NCBI GenBank assembly: GCA_002221725.1
Contig: NJFT01000228.1
Span: forward strand, 1-63,675
Length of the DNA stretch: 63,675 nt
Direction of reading: 5' to 3'
Source: Scedosporium boydii
Taxonomy: Eukaryota; Ascomycota; Sordariomycetes; Microascales; Microascaceae
Each line of letters opens with the position of its first letter. The stretch's first letter is position 1. This document shows positions 46,720-58,870 of this stretch, piece after piece. Made by a program: the position numbers and the translations under genes. The notes below the pieces were generated by a model. The model worked only from the letters and a program-made list of their open reading frames with translations. It had not been told where the DNA came from and did no database searches.

Positions 46720-47250
46720 CTAATTAATCTCTAGCTTAGGGATAGAGGAAGTAGTGTTTTCTGCAGCGTCCTCCTTAGCTATCTACTTTATCCCTAACCT
46801 AATAATTTCTAGGGCTCTCCTCCTGTGGAGCTCCTCCTCCCTGCATAGGCGACGAACCTTGGAAGAGGTAGCCTGAAAGGCTTCTAGGGCCTTCTCTACC
46901 TCCTCCTCTGCCTTCTGTTTTTCGTGCTCTAAGCGGGCTTGTTCCTGTTTTAAGTGATTAACTAAGGAGGTTAGTACTAGTAATAAAGAATTTAAGGAAG
47001 GATGGGACTTATAGGCTGAATCTATAATGCTCCTAGTGTTATAGTTTAGATATTTAAGGTAAATGTAGCTATTGTACTAAGACTGCTTCTTATAAACTAT
47101 ATAGTCCTAAGGAGTTTTTATGTTGAAATAAGAAGTGTACTTGGGTATCTTAAAAGGATACTGCTTGGAAAGAATATTATCTATGGCCTAAGTAAGATGA
47201 TCGTGATTGATCTGAAAAGTTATAACCCCTGAGCGGGATTTGGAGACATA
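46720..47250 (-). pseudogene. Antisense coiled-coil ORF inside the retroelement
   Basis: On the minus strand, between the chromodomain and the 3' LTR, a single frame reads HDHLT*AIDNILSKQYPFKI, PKYTSYFNIKTP*DYIVYKK, SYIYLKYLNYNTRSIIDSAY, then LKQEQARLEHEKQKAEEEVE, KALEAFQATSSKVRRLCREE and ELHRRRALEIIRLGIK. The few stops are TAG at likely Gln positions. The stretch is richer in GC than its surroundings. The plus strand here is not coherent. It looks like a separate gene carried by the element, transcribed against gag-pol; the function is unknown. Confidence 0.5.
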
Positions 47251-47365
47251 GTTAGGTATGATTAGAAAAGTAAGGGAGAACTTATAAGTGAAAAGAGAAA
47301 AGAAGGAAGCTATATGAGGAACTAATAGGTCTTTAGGGATAAAGACTAAGGGAGAGGGGAAATTG

Positions 47366-47803
47366 TGTTATGAGCTGGCCATGGCTACATTACGTGAGCC
47401 GGGTGGTGAGCTAGGACGGTAGAATTGAAATAGCTTAGTTATGGAATCGGGCGGCATGATGTCCAATGAGTTGGTTGGATGACTATCTGACTGACTGGCC
47501 GGTTGAACTAAGGATCGACTGGGCGATTGAGTAAGGACTTGATCGACTACGATAAGGAACTGAAGACAGATGGAAGAAGTGTCTATATAAAGCTACGATG
47601 TCTCCTACTAGTCTAGTTATCTTCTAGACTCTTTAGTAGTTAATGTAAGTAATATCTATACCTTATACTTGTATACGCACTCTCAGCACTTATCATTGTG
47701 AATACTGCTTGATCGCCTCGCTTATCCCTAAATAGGCCCCTGCTATTCTAGCACCTTCCTATTCTATTAATTAGCCGAAACTTGTAGTGTTAGGATTGTA
47801 ATA
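47366..47803 (+). repeat. 3' LTR of chromovirus (438 bp)
   Basis: Begins TGTTATGAGC and ends TTGTAATA. Same length as the 5' copy. It keeps more C and G than the 5' LTR. The bases in which it is the mutated partner are nearly all C to T on this strand, with only two or three G to A. Confidence 0.85.
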
Positions 47804-50748
47804 GCTACTACCTTTACTACTACTACTAGATAAGAAGAAAGAAAGAAAAAAAGAAAGAAAAAAGAAAAAAAAGAAAACTAAAAATTATATTAAATAGAAA
47901 TTAAATATAAGTATCTATTAAAAAAAAAGATAAAAATAAAATTTAAGTTTAATATTAAATTAAGATATTACTAGATTAATAATATTAAGCTTAATATTAT
48001 ATTTTAAAGCTAAGGAAATATATTAAGTAAAGAAGAAAACTTAATATTATATCTTAAAGCTAAAATAGTATATTATATAATAAAAAAAAATAAGAGGAGA
48101 TAGGGGAAGGTAAATAGTAAAAGAATAAGAGCTTAAAAAGATAGTTTAGTTTATATAAAGTTAAGTATTCCTCTTTTACTTTATAGTTAGTAGAGTAAAA
48201 ATATAAGTTTCTTTACTTTATTTTATATAAAAAGGGAAAATAATTAAAGTAGATAAAAGTTAAATAAATTTATTATTATTCTTTTCTTTATTTTTCTTAT
48301 TTTTTTCTATATTCTTTTTATACCTTTCTTTATATATAAAGTCTTTATCTAAAACTATAAAAGCTATAAGGTTTAATTTAAGAAGTAGGTTAGTAAGTTA
48401 ACTACTTAAAGCTTTAAAAATATTAGTTAATTAAATAAAGCTATAACTATTTAGTTAAGAGTATAGTAGGCCTACTAAGGCCTAGAATTTATACTTAAGG
48501 TCTTTATCTAAAACTATAAATATCTCTTATAGGTACTCCTCTTAAAAGAAGAAGTAATAATTATATAGTTAAGGGTAGAGTAGCTATCTTATAAGTAGCC
48601 TCTTTATTTTAAAATTATAAATATCTCTTATATATATTCTTCTTAAAAAGAAACTAGAAAAAGTAATAATTACCTAGTTAAAAGTAAGATAGCTATCTTA
48701 TAAGTAGCCTCTTTATTCTAAAACTATAAAAGTCCCCTCTAGGAAAAGTTAATAAAAGGTTAAAAGCTATATCTCTTTATAATCTCTATTATATATATAT
48801 ATATATATATATTTTGTCGGAGCCGGGCAGTATAACTAACAATATAAATAAGACTATGCTGCCTACTTAAGAGAATAATTAGGAGTGGCTGAGAGCTATA
48901 CTATAAAGAAGAAATAGTCTAATAGTTATCGAAATAGTCTAATAGTTAAGTAGGATATTAAGAAGTAGATAATTAGTTAGAATCTACATTATAGGATATT
49001 ATATCTAAAGAAGAAAAGAGAAATATAAAGATAGGAAAAGAAGTAATATTAAGAAAAGAATAGTAAAGAACATCTACTATAATAACGCTCTAGCTAATAG
49101 GAAATAACTGATTACTCCTAATCGCAATACTATCCTTCGCCTGCTTCTACTGTCCTTACCTTATCTAAGAACTAGTCTATAAAAAATAAAGGGCTATTAT
49201 CCTTTTATATATAAGTAAGGTTCGGATATATAGTATATCAGGCTTCTAGTAGCGGCGCTAATTAGTAATGTGGCGGCGCTGCCGCTAGTTGCCCTATATA
49301 CTAATATATCCTTCCCTCTAAATTTTACCTTAGGTAAAATTTACTAAAAAGAAAAGGAAAATAATAAAGGAAACTTAATAATAGTAGAATATTAAAGAAA
49401 AAATAGTAAACTATAATACCTTTTTTAAGAATTAACTATAATAAAATAACTAATTAATTAGTTACCTTACTTTCCTAGTAGCTTATATCTCTCTTAGGCC
49501 CTTCCTTTAAGTTTTACTTATACTAACTTTATAAATATATTTATTATAGTAGAAGTAAAGACCTCTCCTATCTCCTAGTTATAGAATTCTCGCTACTTAT
49601 AATCTAGTATCTATAATAATAATCTTTAGTAGTTAGAGGCTAGTTAAGATTAGGGCTATCTTCTAATCTTTTAAGATCTATAAGATAGAAGCTACTTTTT
49701 AGTTTTTTATAATTAATAAGATAAAAGTTAAAAGAATAGTTTAAGAGACTTTAGTAGGGCTCCTAGAGTTTACCTTCTCTTCTTTACTATTAATAGCGCC
49801 TTTTTATAGCTTACTAAATAAACTAGATAATCTAAGAGAGACTTATATATTAGAAATTAAGAAGGTTTTATTAACTTAGAGGGCTTTAATAATATAAAGT
49901 TATAATATAGGGGTTTACTTTTTTTATAAGCTTCTAAGCTAAATATAAAAGGCTTAGGTATATTAATAAGTAGAGGTAGTTAGTTAGTAAGAATATTAAA
50001 TCCTTTAAAAGGAACTACTACTTTTGATAGTATCTTTAGTAGGAAGAGCTTAGTAAGCTTAATAGGGATAGAGTACTTTAGAGAAAGGGCTAAAGAATAG
50101 GACTTCTACTAGTCTATCCTAAAAAAGAATAGGAAAGGCTACTATATTACTTCCCTATCTATAGTAACTTAATATAGATTATATACTTACTAAGTATTAT
50201 CTAAGTTAGGTAATATTAACTTCCTAGCCTTAAAGCTAGGAGCTAGTAGGAAAGCTTTAATTTATTCCTTAGTAAGAAAAAGTATATCTTAGCTTTTTAA
50301 TATTCTTCCTAACCTCTCTAGGTGTCCTACTTAGTTCCTAATTACCTTAGTGTCCTTTTTTAACTCCTTTAAGACTAACTTAGATCTATTAAAGTTCTCT
50401 TCTTATAAGAACTTCTATTTACTTATTCTAGCTTTTAATATACTATCTAGTAGCTTAATAGTTAAGGGGTAGAAGGAGTTAAGGAAGATATTAATTAAGT
50501 TATTAAAGAAGTTATAGATAGTAGCCCTCTAAAAATTAACTAACTTATCTAATTACTTATTCTTTATTATATAGTCTATCCTATTAAATATCTAGTTACC
50601 TACCCTATAAGTAGAGTACTATTAGTAGGATAGATTATAAGTATAGGAAATAGTTAATAGAAGTTAGAAGAAGTTAAAGACATTAGTAATAGCTAGGAGG
50701 CTATATTCCTAAATACTCTATACTATCTAGGTAGAATAGATATATAAG
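47804..50748. repeat. RIP-degraded repeats, unidentified
   Basis: No reading frame could be followed. Landmarks: purine-rich run 47822-47876; (AT)n microsatellite 48788-48813; a GC-richer stretch starting TGTCGGAGCCGGGC at 48815, which has an LTR-like beginning; GC-rich GCGGCGCT/GGCGGCGCTGCCGC segments between 49,250 and 49,285; and an inverted repeat AAATTTTACC-TTA-GGTAAAATTT at 49320-49342. The long plus-strand gene-free remainder is TA-rich. Confidence 0.55.
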
Positions 50749-51334
50749 ATAATTATAAGGGGTAACAATTAGCTTAATAGACTAAAAGATCCGTTAGTTC
50801 CAGCGCCACATGGCTGGAACTGCCCCTTACATTTACTTAAGAACTCTCTTAATCGCGGCGGAATCTAGCCACTTCTAGGTATATCATTACAATTCTTCCC
50901 CCTCTAAGTAAGCTCGTCCCGAGCCTCAAATAAAGCCAGCTAAGATATAATAGTAAATACGAACCCCTAAGGGATATACCGCGCACAGTACCCCTTATGA
51001 GCCCGACGAAAGATTATTGTAGTTATATGCCCAGGTGTACCTCTCGCGACACCTACTATATCATGCCCTGCAACAGCCATCGGCGCAGGAAAAACACCTC
51101 TGCGCTGGCTGGGGTTCGAACTGGCGATCATATACGCCTAACCCGAATTCCCTAATCTAGTAGACCTATGTAGTACTAGAACAATTATAAAATAATTACA
51201 AGAGGTAACAATTAGCCTAATAGACTAAAAGATCCGTCAGTTCCAGTGCCATATAGCTAGAACTGCCCCTTATATTTACTTAAGAACCCTCTTAATCGCG
51301 GCGGAATCTAGCTACTTCTAAGTATATCGTTACA
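50749..51334. mobile_element. Short element with 143-bp direct terminal repeats
   Basis: The sequence 50749-50891 is repeated at 51192-51334 (same length; differences seen are transitions), with 300 bp between. Each copy ends in (C)(A/G)TTACA and contains GTTCCAGC...GCTGGAAC (perfect hairpin at 50797-50820 in copy 1; decayed in copy 2). The inner part is GC-richer than its surroundings and includes, on the minus strand, a tRNA-like B-box (AGTTCGAACCCC near 51,115) downstream of an A-box-like region. It could be a miniature LTR element (TRIM) or a tRNA-derived SINE with flanking repeats. Confidence 0.5.
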
Positions 51335-53849
51335 AGATAGTAATAAATTTATCTAACTTTTCCTCCTTTCTCCTCTATATAGTCTATACTTTAATACTAA
51401 TAGTAATCTTAGTGTCCTATTTCTTATAAAGAATATTATATAAATATAATTTTTCTACCTCCTTATTTTAGATTATTATTATCTAGTAAGCTAGCTTATT
51501 AAAGTATAGATAAGTTATTATATATTATATATACTATACCCCTTTACTACTTACCTATAGAGCTTAGTAAGGCCTCTCCCTTCTTCCCTCCTTAATAGTA
51601 AACTTAATACTAGCTATATAGGAAGAGTTATCTAAATAAAGCTAGTAGTATAATAAGATTATAGTAATATCAGATAGCTTTAAAGTTATTAAAATAAACC
51701 TAATATTTAATTTATTTTAGTTTAGCTAGGCTCTCTATGCTAAGGTCTTATTAAGGGAGTATAAGTAATTAATAATCTTAATAAAGCTAAGTTTATACCT
51801 TTTATTTTCCTAAGCTAGTTATTTAACTAAGTAATACTTTTACTAGTATAGGAAGTTAATTTACTTTAAAATAGTCCTTTTTCTCTTTCTTAGTTAATAT
51901 TAGATATATTTTTAAACTTATAGAATTTAAATAAAGTAGATAAAGATATTATAGTTAGTATTTTATATTAGAGGGGATATAGCTATAGACTATTTAAGGA
52001 ACTTATCTAATTTCTACTTAACTACCTTCTAAAATAGTATAGTAATTAAAAGCTAATTAATTAGTAGGTTTCTATACTAGTAAGTAAAATTAAGGTTATT
52101 TTATAAAGTAAGGGGTTATATTAAAGTAAGGATTATTAAAGTATAAGGTATTAGTTAAGAAAGGTACTTTTCTTTTTTTACTAGTAATCTAAATAGTTAA
52201 TTAAGGAATATTAAATTTAATAAGATAGCTAGTTGTAGTAAGGAGAGGGGGGAATATTATTTAGGAAGAGGAGGAAGGGTGTTTTTATAAATATTTAAAA
52301 TAGTAGTAGATTGTTTAAGTTTAATAATTTATTTTACTATCTTTATTTAGGAAATTATTATTATCTTTAAGCTTTTCTTTATAGGCTCTATTTCCTTATA
52401 ATTAGAAATACTAGTAGCTATAATTACTAGTTTTAGGTAGTTACTTTATTTATAACTTATTCTACTTTAACTTTTCTTTCTTCCCTCTAAATTATTAAAC
52501 TTAACTATTCTAGTAAATATAAAGGGACTTAGAAAAGCTATTTCCCTTCTATAATTCTTCCCTCTCTTTTTCTATAGTAATTATCTTAATATTAGTATAA
52601 TATTATAAAATTAAGATCTAAGTAAAAAGGGTATTACTTCTAAAACTAATTTCCCTATTAACTTTAAGTTAAAAAGTTATTATATTTATATTAAGTCTTT
52701 AGAAGAGTTCCCTAAGAAGGAAGAGATTTTTAAAGCTAATACTAAGGCTTACTAGATAATAAGTTCTTTAAGACTTTATAAATATCTAACTATTAATATT
52801 TTATTAGATCTTAAAGGTTCTCTATATCTATAAGTACTAAGATTTTTAATTTATTAAATAGATATTAGAGCTAATAGTATTTAGTAGAAATTAAACTCCT
52901 TATTACTTCTTCTAATCTCTTAGTAATTATAATAGTACTATTACTATTATAATAAGCTAGCTAAGGAGGATAGCTATAGATTATAGGCTTATTAGTAATA
53001 TAATTTTTAAACCTCGGAATAAAGTCTTCTTACTATATAATATAGGGCTTTCTTAAAGTTATTATATAAACTTATAGTTAACTAAGAGGCTATAAAGGAC
53101 CAAGGCCCTACTAATTGCCTTTTATAGCTAGCGTAATCTAATTACTTATAAGTACTATATATATAAATATAGTAATATTAGTTTTTAGTAGGCCCCCCTT
53201 AGTTTTTATAAGCTATTACTTTATCCTTTTAATAAATATATTTTCTTATCTAGCTACTAGTTTAGAGCTTACTTAAACTATATATTTCTTATATATATAT
53301 TATAATATAGTTACTATATTCTATTAAAGGTAGGAGAGTCTTCTAATATAATAGATTTAGATAAGTTAAATATAAATATTAAGTTTTTTAATAAAGTAGA
53401 AAAGGAAAATAAGAAGGATTAAATCTAGGTAGCTAATTATTATAGGTAGTCTTCTTTCTTATTAAAATATCCTAGATATACTAACCTTGGCGAGCGTAGA
53501 GCCTTGATTCCTATACCCGCTCTACTAGCTAATTATACTACTTAGTAAGAGAAAGAAAGTAATAATAATAAGGAAAATAGAATAGAGATAGAATAAGAGA
53601 TTAAAAAATATAGATAGTAACTTAAGGGAATTAAAAAGAAAGAAATAAATAAGAGATTAGAATAAAGGAAACTAAGCTATAGTAGCTTCTTTAATCTAAC
53701 TTATTACCTAGTTTTATTAAGGTAATCTTTATACTTGTCTTAATTCTAAACTTCTAGGAGTTAAACTTTAATTTTGTAATTAAGATCTTTAAGGTAAAAT
53801 TGTAGTCTTTAGAATTAGATTAAGGTCTTTTATAGTTAATTAGTAGTTT
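51335..53849. repeat. RIP-degraded repeats, unidentified
   Basis: TA-rich. A plus-strand frame near 53,000-53,250 is locally coherent (TKALLIAFYS*RNLITYKYY), but I cannot name it. Near 53,470-53,550 a GC-richer stretch on the minus strand (TAGCTAGTAGAGCGGGTATAG followed by TCTACGCTCGCC) faintly resembles a decayed tRNA or tRNA-derived SINE. No live gene is seen. Confidence 0.5.
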
Positions 53850-56800
53850 CCTTATTGCTACTAAGTGCTTCTAGCTAGGGGTTATCTTCTATGTCCTTAT
53901 CTATTATTACCTAGCTATCTAAGGTTATATAAAAGCGCTTAACCTTATAAGAAGAGTGAAAACTACTAATTAGTATATTATTAAGCTCTTCTAGTTATAT
54001 ACTTTTACTGTCCTTATATAGTTCTCGAATTTGAAAAGGTCCTCTCTAATATAGTTTAAGCTTATTAGTTATAGATATATTAGATACTCTAACTTTATTA
54101 TATAGAAGGATTAAGTTCCCTTCCTATAGAGGAGCATTTCGAAGCTTAAAGTAATTAAGTCTATTTATCTAGTCTATAAGTTTCTCTCTAAAGGATATAG
54201 CTTTTCTAATTATAAATATAATATCTTCTTCTTTCTATAGTAGTAGCCTAGTCCGAGTAGTTATAAGGTCTTCTATTCCTTAAACCTTATCCTACTTAAG
54301 TAGTCTCTAAATAGGGACTTTAACTTTAATTAGGAATACTAGTTTATATCTAAAAATAAGGTAAAAGAGACTATACCTAGTAAAGGCTCGAACTATAATC
54401 CTATTAGCTATCTAAGTATAGGAAAGGATATTAGCCTACTTCTTAATATAAGACTTAGTAAGAATTCTAGCTAAGGTAAAGTGTCTAGATTCGACTATTC
54501 TATTTACTTAAGAGTTATAAGCTAATAGGAGGATTACTTAAATTCCTTTATCTTTTAAGTTCTTTACAAATTCTACTTTATTTTCTAGTCCGCTATTAAT
54601 AATTACTTTAAAGGGTTAGCTATAGATATTAAGGACATCTTATTAAAACTATCTTCGTATTAATTTCGTGTTAGCTTTTACTAATACTTTTACTTATAGA
54701 AATCTAGTAAGGTAACAGCGGGCTTTAATAATATACTAGAAGGATCGGTCTTAGGGTATATACTAGATGTTAATAAAGACTTTGTAGAATAGGCGCCTAG
54801 GTATAGTAAACTATATTAGGTTCTTAGGGTGTCTTAGATCTTATTATTGATATTTAGTATAGGCTTTTACTTTATCTACAACCTATTTCTAAAGTCCTTT
54901 CTAATAGTACCTTTAGCTAATTAGTTAGTATATCGTATCTCAGCCTCGATAGCCTAACGAATTATGTAATTCTGTAAAGATTTTGTTTTTTTTACTATCG
55001 TTGTCTACTACCCTGCGTTTAGGAAGTGTTTTCATAGCTCTGGCCCACAGAATACGATAATTAATACGAAATTTTAAACACTTAGACTGGAATCAACTAT
55101 AGTCTTGCATGTTAAGGTTTAGAGGACATTTAAGAGTTAAAAGAAATTAGGTAATCTAGAGAGATTCCTCTAAATAGAATCTATTAAATAGTAAAGATTC
55201 TTCTAGAAAAAGGATATATTATTCTATAAATTTATTAAGATCTTAGTCTTCTTAGAGCTCTTATAGATCCGACTCTCTAGGGGGCTTATAAGACAGGGCG
55301 TTAGCTATATTATTATCTTTCCCTCGTATATAATAGGCTTTAAAGTCGAATAGCCTAATATAGGCGATCTAGTTATTGATTACTATACTCGGGATATCTA
55401 TAGAGCTCTTGTTTAATTAATAGATGAGTACTTAGTAATTAGTTTCTAAAATGAACTTTATTTTTATTAAATGATAGTAAAGCTACTAGAATATAGTAAG
55501 GACAGCTCTTACTTTTCTCTTTATCTAGTTATACTACTTCTCTATTTCCATCTAGCAACTACTTTTATATTAAATAGGATATTTACTGTCTTTAAAGATT
55601 TGTGCTAATATGGCGCCCTAGCTAGTTAGGCTTCTATTAATAGTAAGATAAATCGTTCTAGTATCTTTAGAGTAAACTAGAACTTGTAAAACTAGTTAAT
55701 TAGTAAGGGCTCTCTTTAGGGAGTCTATTAATTTTTACTATTTAGGCCTTTAGATAAATTAAGTGTTTTTCTTTAATAGCCTGGTTAGGGGTTTAGTGAC
55801 TATAGTATATTATATAATCTATACCTTAAAGAATCCTATTATATTAAGGAACCCGCGAACATCTTTAATAACCTGACATGGCGGCTATTCTAGAATCTTT
55901 TAGACTTTAAAATTACTAGGAGATTGTATTCTATTCTTATATATATATCTAACTATAATATAAGACAAAGCTGCCTATAGACTCTTCCCTCCTAAGGTAT
56001 ATACTCTAGTAAGTTTAAGGTTTAATAGTACTGTGTTAATATTATAGAAGTGTTTATATATATACCTTTATACTCTAAGTAGTTTAGGATAGATCTTATT
56101 ATTGTATTTTATTATAGGGCCCTTAGTAATTATATTATCGATGTAGACTTTAGTAATATAAGGGAGCAAGTTATATAGAATAGTAGTAATAGCTTTTATA
56201 AATTGCTTAATAGAGTTTATAGCTCCTTAAGGTAGCTTATATATCTATAGTAGACTAATAGGTAATTTAAAAGTAGTAAAGTCCCTACTTTTAGGTATAA
56301 GCTTAATCTAGTTATATCTAGAAAGCAAGTTAATTAAAAATAGAATTATATATTATACTATAGATTCTAAGAATCTTTTAGTATTTAGAGAGATAAAGGT
56401 ATTATAAATTGTATATTAGTTTAAGGGTTAATAGTTAGTAATTAGTTAAAATCCGCTATCTTTCTTTCCTATAAGGAAGATTTAGTTTCTATATACTCTA
56501 TGTCTAGGCTCTAAGATGCCTCTAGTAATCCTGTCCTTTAGAATATCGATGAGGGCCTTAATTATTCTCGGTAGAATCCTGATCGATAGTAATTACTATA
56601 CTCTATAAGGTTCTATTTATATTTCTTAAGTGGGTATAACTTCTAGCTTAATTAAGCTGATTTCTATAAAGTCCTAAGCTAAAGCTACTTTCTAATTATA
56701 GAGGATTTTAGTAAATAAAGTAAGCTTCTCAGGGGTTATTTAGTTTATAATATCTTTGATAATATCCTTTAGATGTTCTTTTATAAGCTAAGTTCTTCTA

Positions 56801-58870
56801 AGGATCTTAATAAAGTAAGGTATAATAAATCCTTTATATTTCGTTTCTTATAGTTGTCCTTTTACTTTATTTTATACTTTTATCTTCTATTAGGGGTTAA
56901 TAGTAGGGGCACTTCTATTAGAAGAGGCATTATCTACTAGTTAAACCTTTAGGGCTTTCTATTTATATAAGGTCTAGACATCTATAATTACTTTAGCTTA
57001 CTTCTCCCTTTCTCTTCTAACTTTCCTCAGGGCCATTTTTATAGAAAACCTTCCTATTATCTTATAGAAAACATCGATTATTAGGACAGCCACTACTTTA
57101 CCTTTTTATAACCTAGTATTGCGGAGTAGCTTAAATCTAAATTATATCTTAGTACTTAGTATTCTTCCCCCTACCTTTATAAGAAGGTAATAGGTGTTCT
57201 AGGCTAGATTAAATGGAATCTTAGTAATTAGTTATTCTCCTAGAAGGAGGTTAGCTATAATATTATCTAGTATAGAAATAGGAGGTAAGGGTTTATAGAG
57301 AAGGGAATTAGTTAGTTTAGTAAGTAATAGGAGAAAACTTAAATTAAAGAATAGGAATACTAAGTAGCTAGGGAGGGAGCCTCTTCTAGCTAAGACCCCC
57401 TGATCTTATTTCCCTCCTTACTAATAAGAGTAAGTAAGTCTAGAAATAGTATTATAAGATAAGCTCCGCCTATAATCATTTTACCTCTTATAAGCCTACT
57501 CTTATTATTATAGTTAAAAGTAAACTTTAAAGTATAGATAAAAGGTATTCTAAGTAGTAGAGGCACTGTTACTTATAAGTCTTTAGTAATAAAAACCTTA
57601 AAGTTAATTTTATATCTTCTTAATTATAAAGTTATATTAGCTTATCTATAGAGTTTAAGGGGCTAGCTTCTATTAAAGGCTTAGTATACTACTTTTAACT
57701 ACTTATATATAATTTTATTAGCTATTATATAGCTCTTATAGATTATATTAAGCTTAGCTCTAGTATCTATAATTCTAATAATATCCTTATTTATCCTAAC
57801 TCTAATCTTAACTTAAATATATAGGGATTGCTAGATTAGGCTAATGTTCTCTAAGGTGAAAAAATTTAATATAAAGGTTCTTAGATCTCTTAATATAGAA
57901 TCTTACTAATTATTATCTTCTATAGTAGTAGATATTATTTATATATAAAGGAGGCTATTTTTAAAGATATCTTATACTTAGTCCCTATCTTAGTTAACTT
58001 TTAGGTTAGGTACTTTATTAAGATTAACTAGTATATATTAGGAACTATTAATTACTAGATTAGGAATAGCTTCTAGATATTAAGTAATTAGATTCTAGTT
58101 TCTCTCTCCTTATTACTAGGCTTCTTCTTTTAAAATTAGCTTACTAGGAAAATAATATATTTTAATTTTATTAAATATATTAGAGATTTTATAATATATT
58201 AGGTCCTAGATACCTAGGAAGGAGACTAATTCTTAGATCGACATCTTAATAGTACTATCTATTATTTACTATATAATAGTAGATTTAACTAGAATTTAGG
58301 GTAGGTTAAATAATTATAGCTATTTTACTATCTTATTACTTATAGAAATATCTATAGGGTTTATTTTTATAAGAATTAGCTAATTAGTAAGTAATATTTC
58401 TATTTCTTATTTTTATCCTTAGTTAAGGGAAGTCTTAGAAAGTTCCTTAATAGTTACCCTTTACCTCTTATAGGCTCTAGCTATAAGGACTTAGGTGTCT
58501 TCTTTATTTAAGGGACCTATATTACTTTCCTTTATAATAAACTACTATTTAGGGGTAGTCTTATCTTTAAATAAATAGGCTTTAATAAAGTTTATTATAG
58601 CTATTTTAAGCTCCTTTTTAGAGAAGATAGGTTATCTTCTATTTTTTATAAAGCCTCTAGCTTTCTCTTTATCTTAAAGTTTATAAATGTCCTTATAAAA
58701 CTCTCTAATAATAGCCTACACTTTAGTACTTAGAGTAGGGAAATCTATTTACTTAACTACTCTCTTATAAGCTTGACTGCTAAGGATCTCGTAGAGTGTA
58801 TATATAATTATAATAAAGTTTAAGAAAGGTATTTTATTATCTATAAGGTAGCGAGTCCATGACCTTGAAA
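53850..58870 (-). mobile_element. Second RIP-inactivated Ty3/gypsy retroelement
   Basis: Read on the minus strand, a gag-like frame begins about 58,858 (RYLIDNKIPFLNFIIIIYTL, then FPTLSTKV*AIIREFYKDIY). Reverse transcriptase follows at about 56,600-55,900: SRDFTTFKLPISLL, AINSIKQFIKAITTILYNLL, and YIDNI (56,135-56,150) where gypsy enzymes have an IDD, then PPCQVIKDVRGFLNIIGFF. Near 55,140-54,950 a less-mutated patch reads VDSSLSV*NFVLIIVFCGPE, in the expected integrase region. The end of pol (about 54,080-53,880) shows SNISITNKLKLY*RGPFQI, the conserved LKPRWxGPF block. I could not find its LTR pair. The family differs from the 40.5-kb element, with IDD instead of YLDD. Confidence 0.7.

Larger units (their letters stand above)
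40551..47803 (+). mobile_element. Complete but RIP-inactivated Ty3/gypsy chromovirus
   Basis: 7253 bp with two 438-bp LTRs. Read through the stops, the plus strand gives gag-pol in order. The zinc knuckle is KCYKCRHYSYYIREY near 41,905-41,955 (second and last ligands altered). The protease is ALVDSKA*GNFIS (43530-43568). Reverse transcriptase shows TAFRTCLRHFKYLVIPFGL and VYLDDIFIF (YLDD at 44628-44639). Integrase shows VVIDRLMKYTYF near 45,685. The chromodomain is YLVK*KNY...NNT*EPI (46568-46622). Almost all stops are TAG or TAA at former Trp or Gln codons; the two conserved chromodomain Trp are both TAG. No protein can be made. Flanks 40546-40550 (ACCAC) and 47804-47808 (GCTAC) could be a mutated 5-bp target duplication (GCCAC). 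Confidence 0.9.

Noticed and set aside
53460..53560. Decayed tRNA-like sequence on the minus strand
   Set aside because: Resembles only the D-arm region and cannot be folded into a full cloverleaf by eye; left as a remark.
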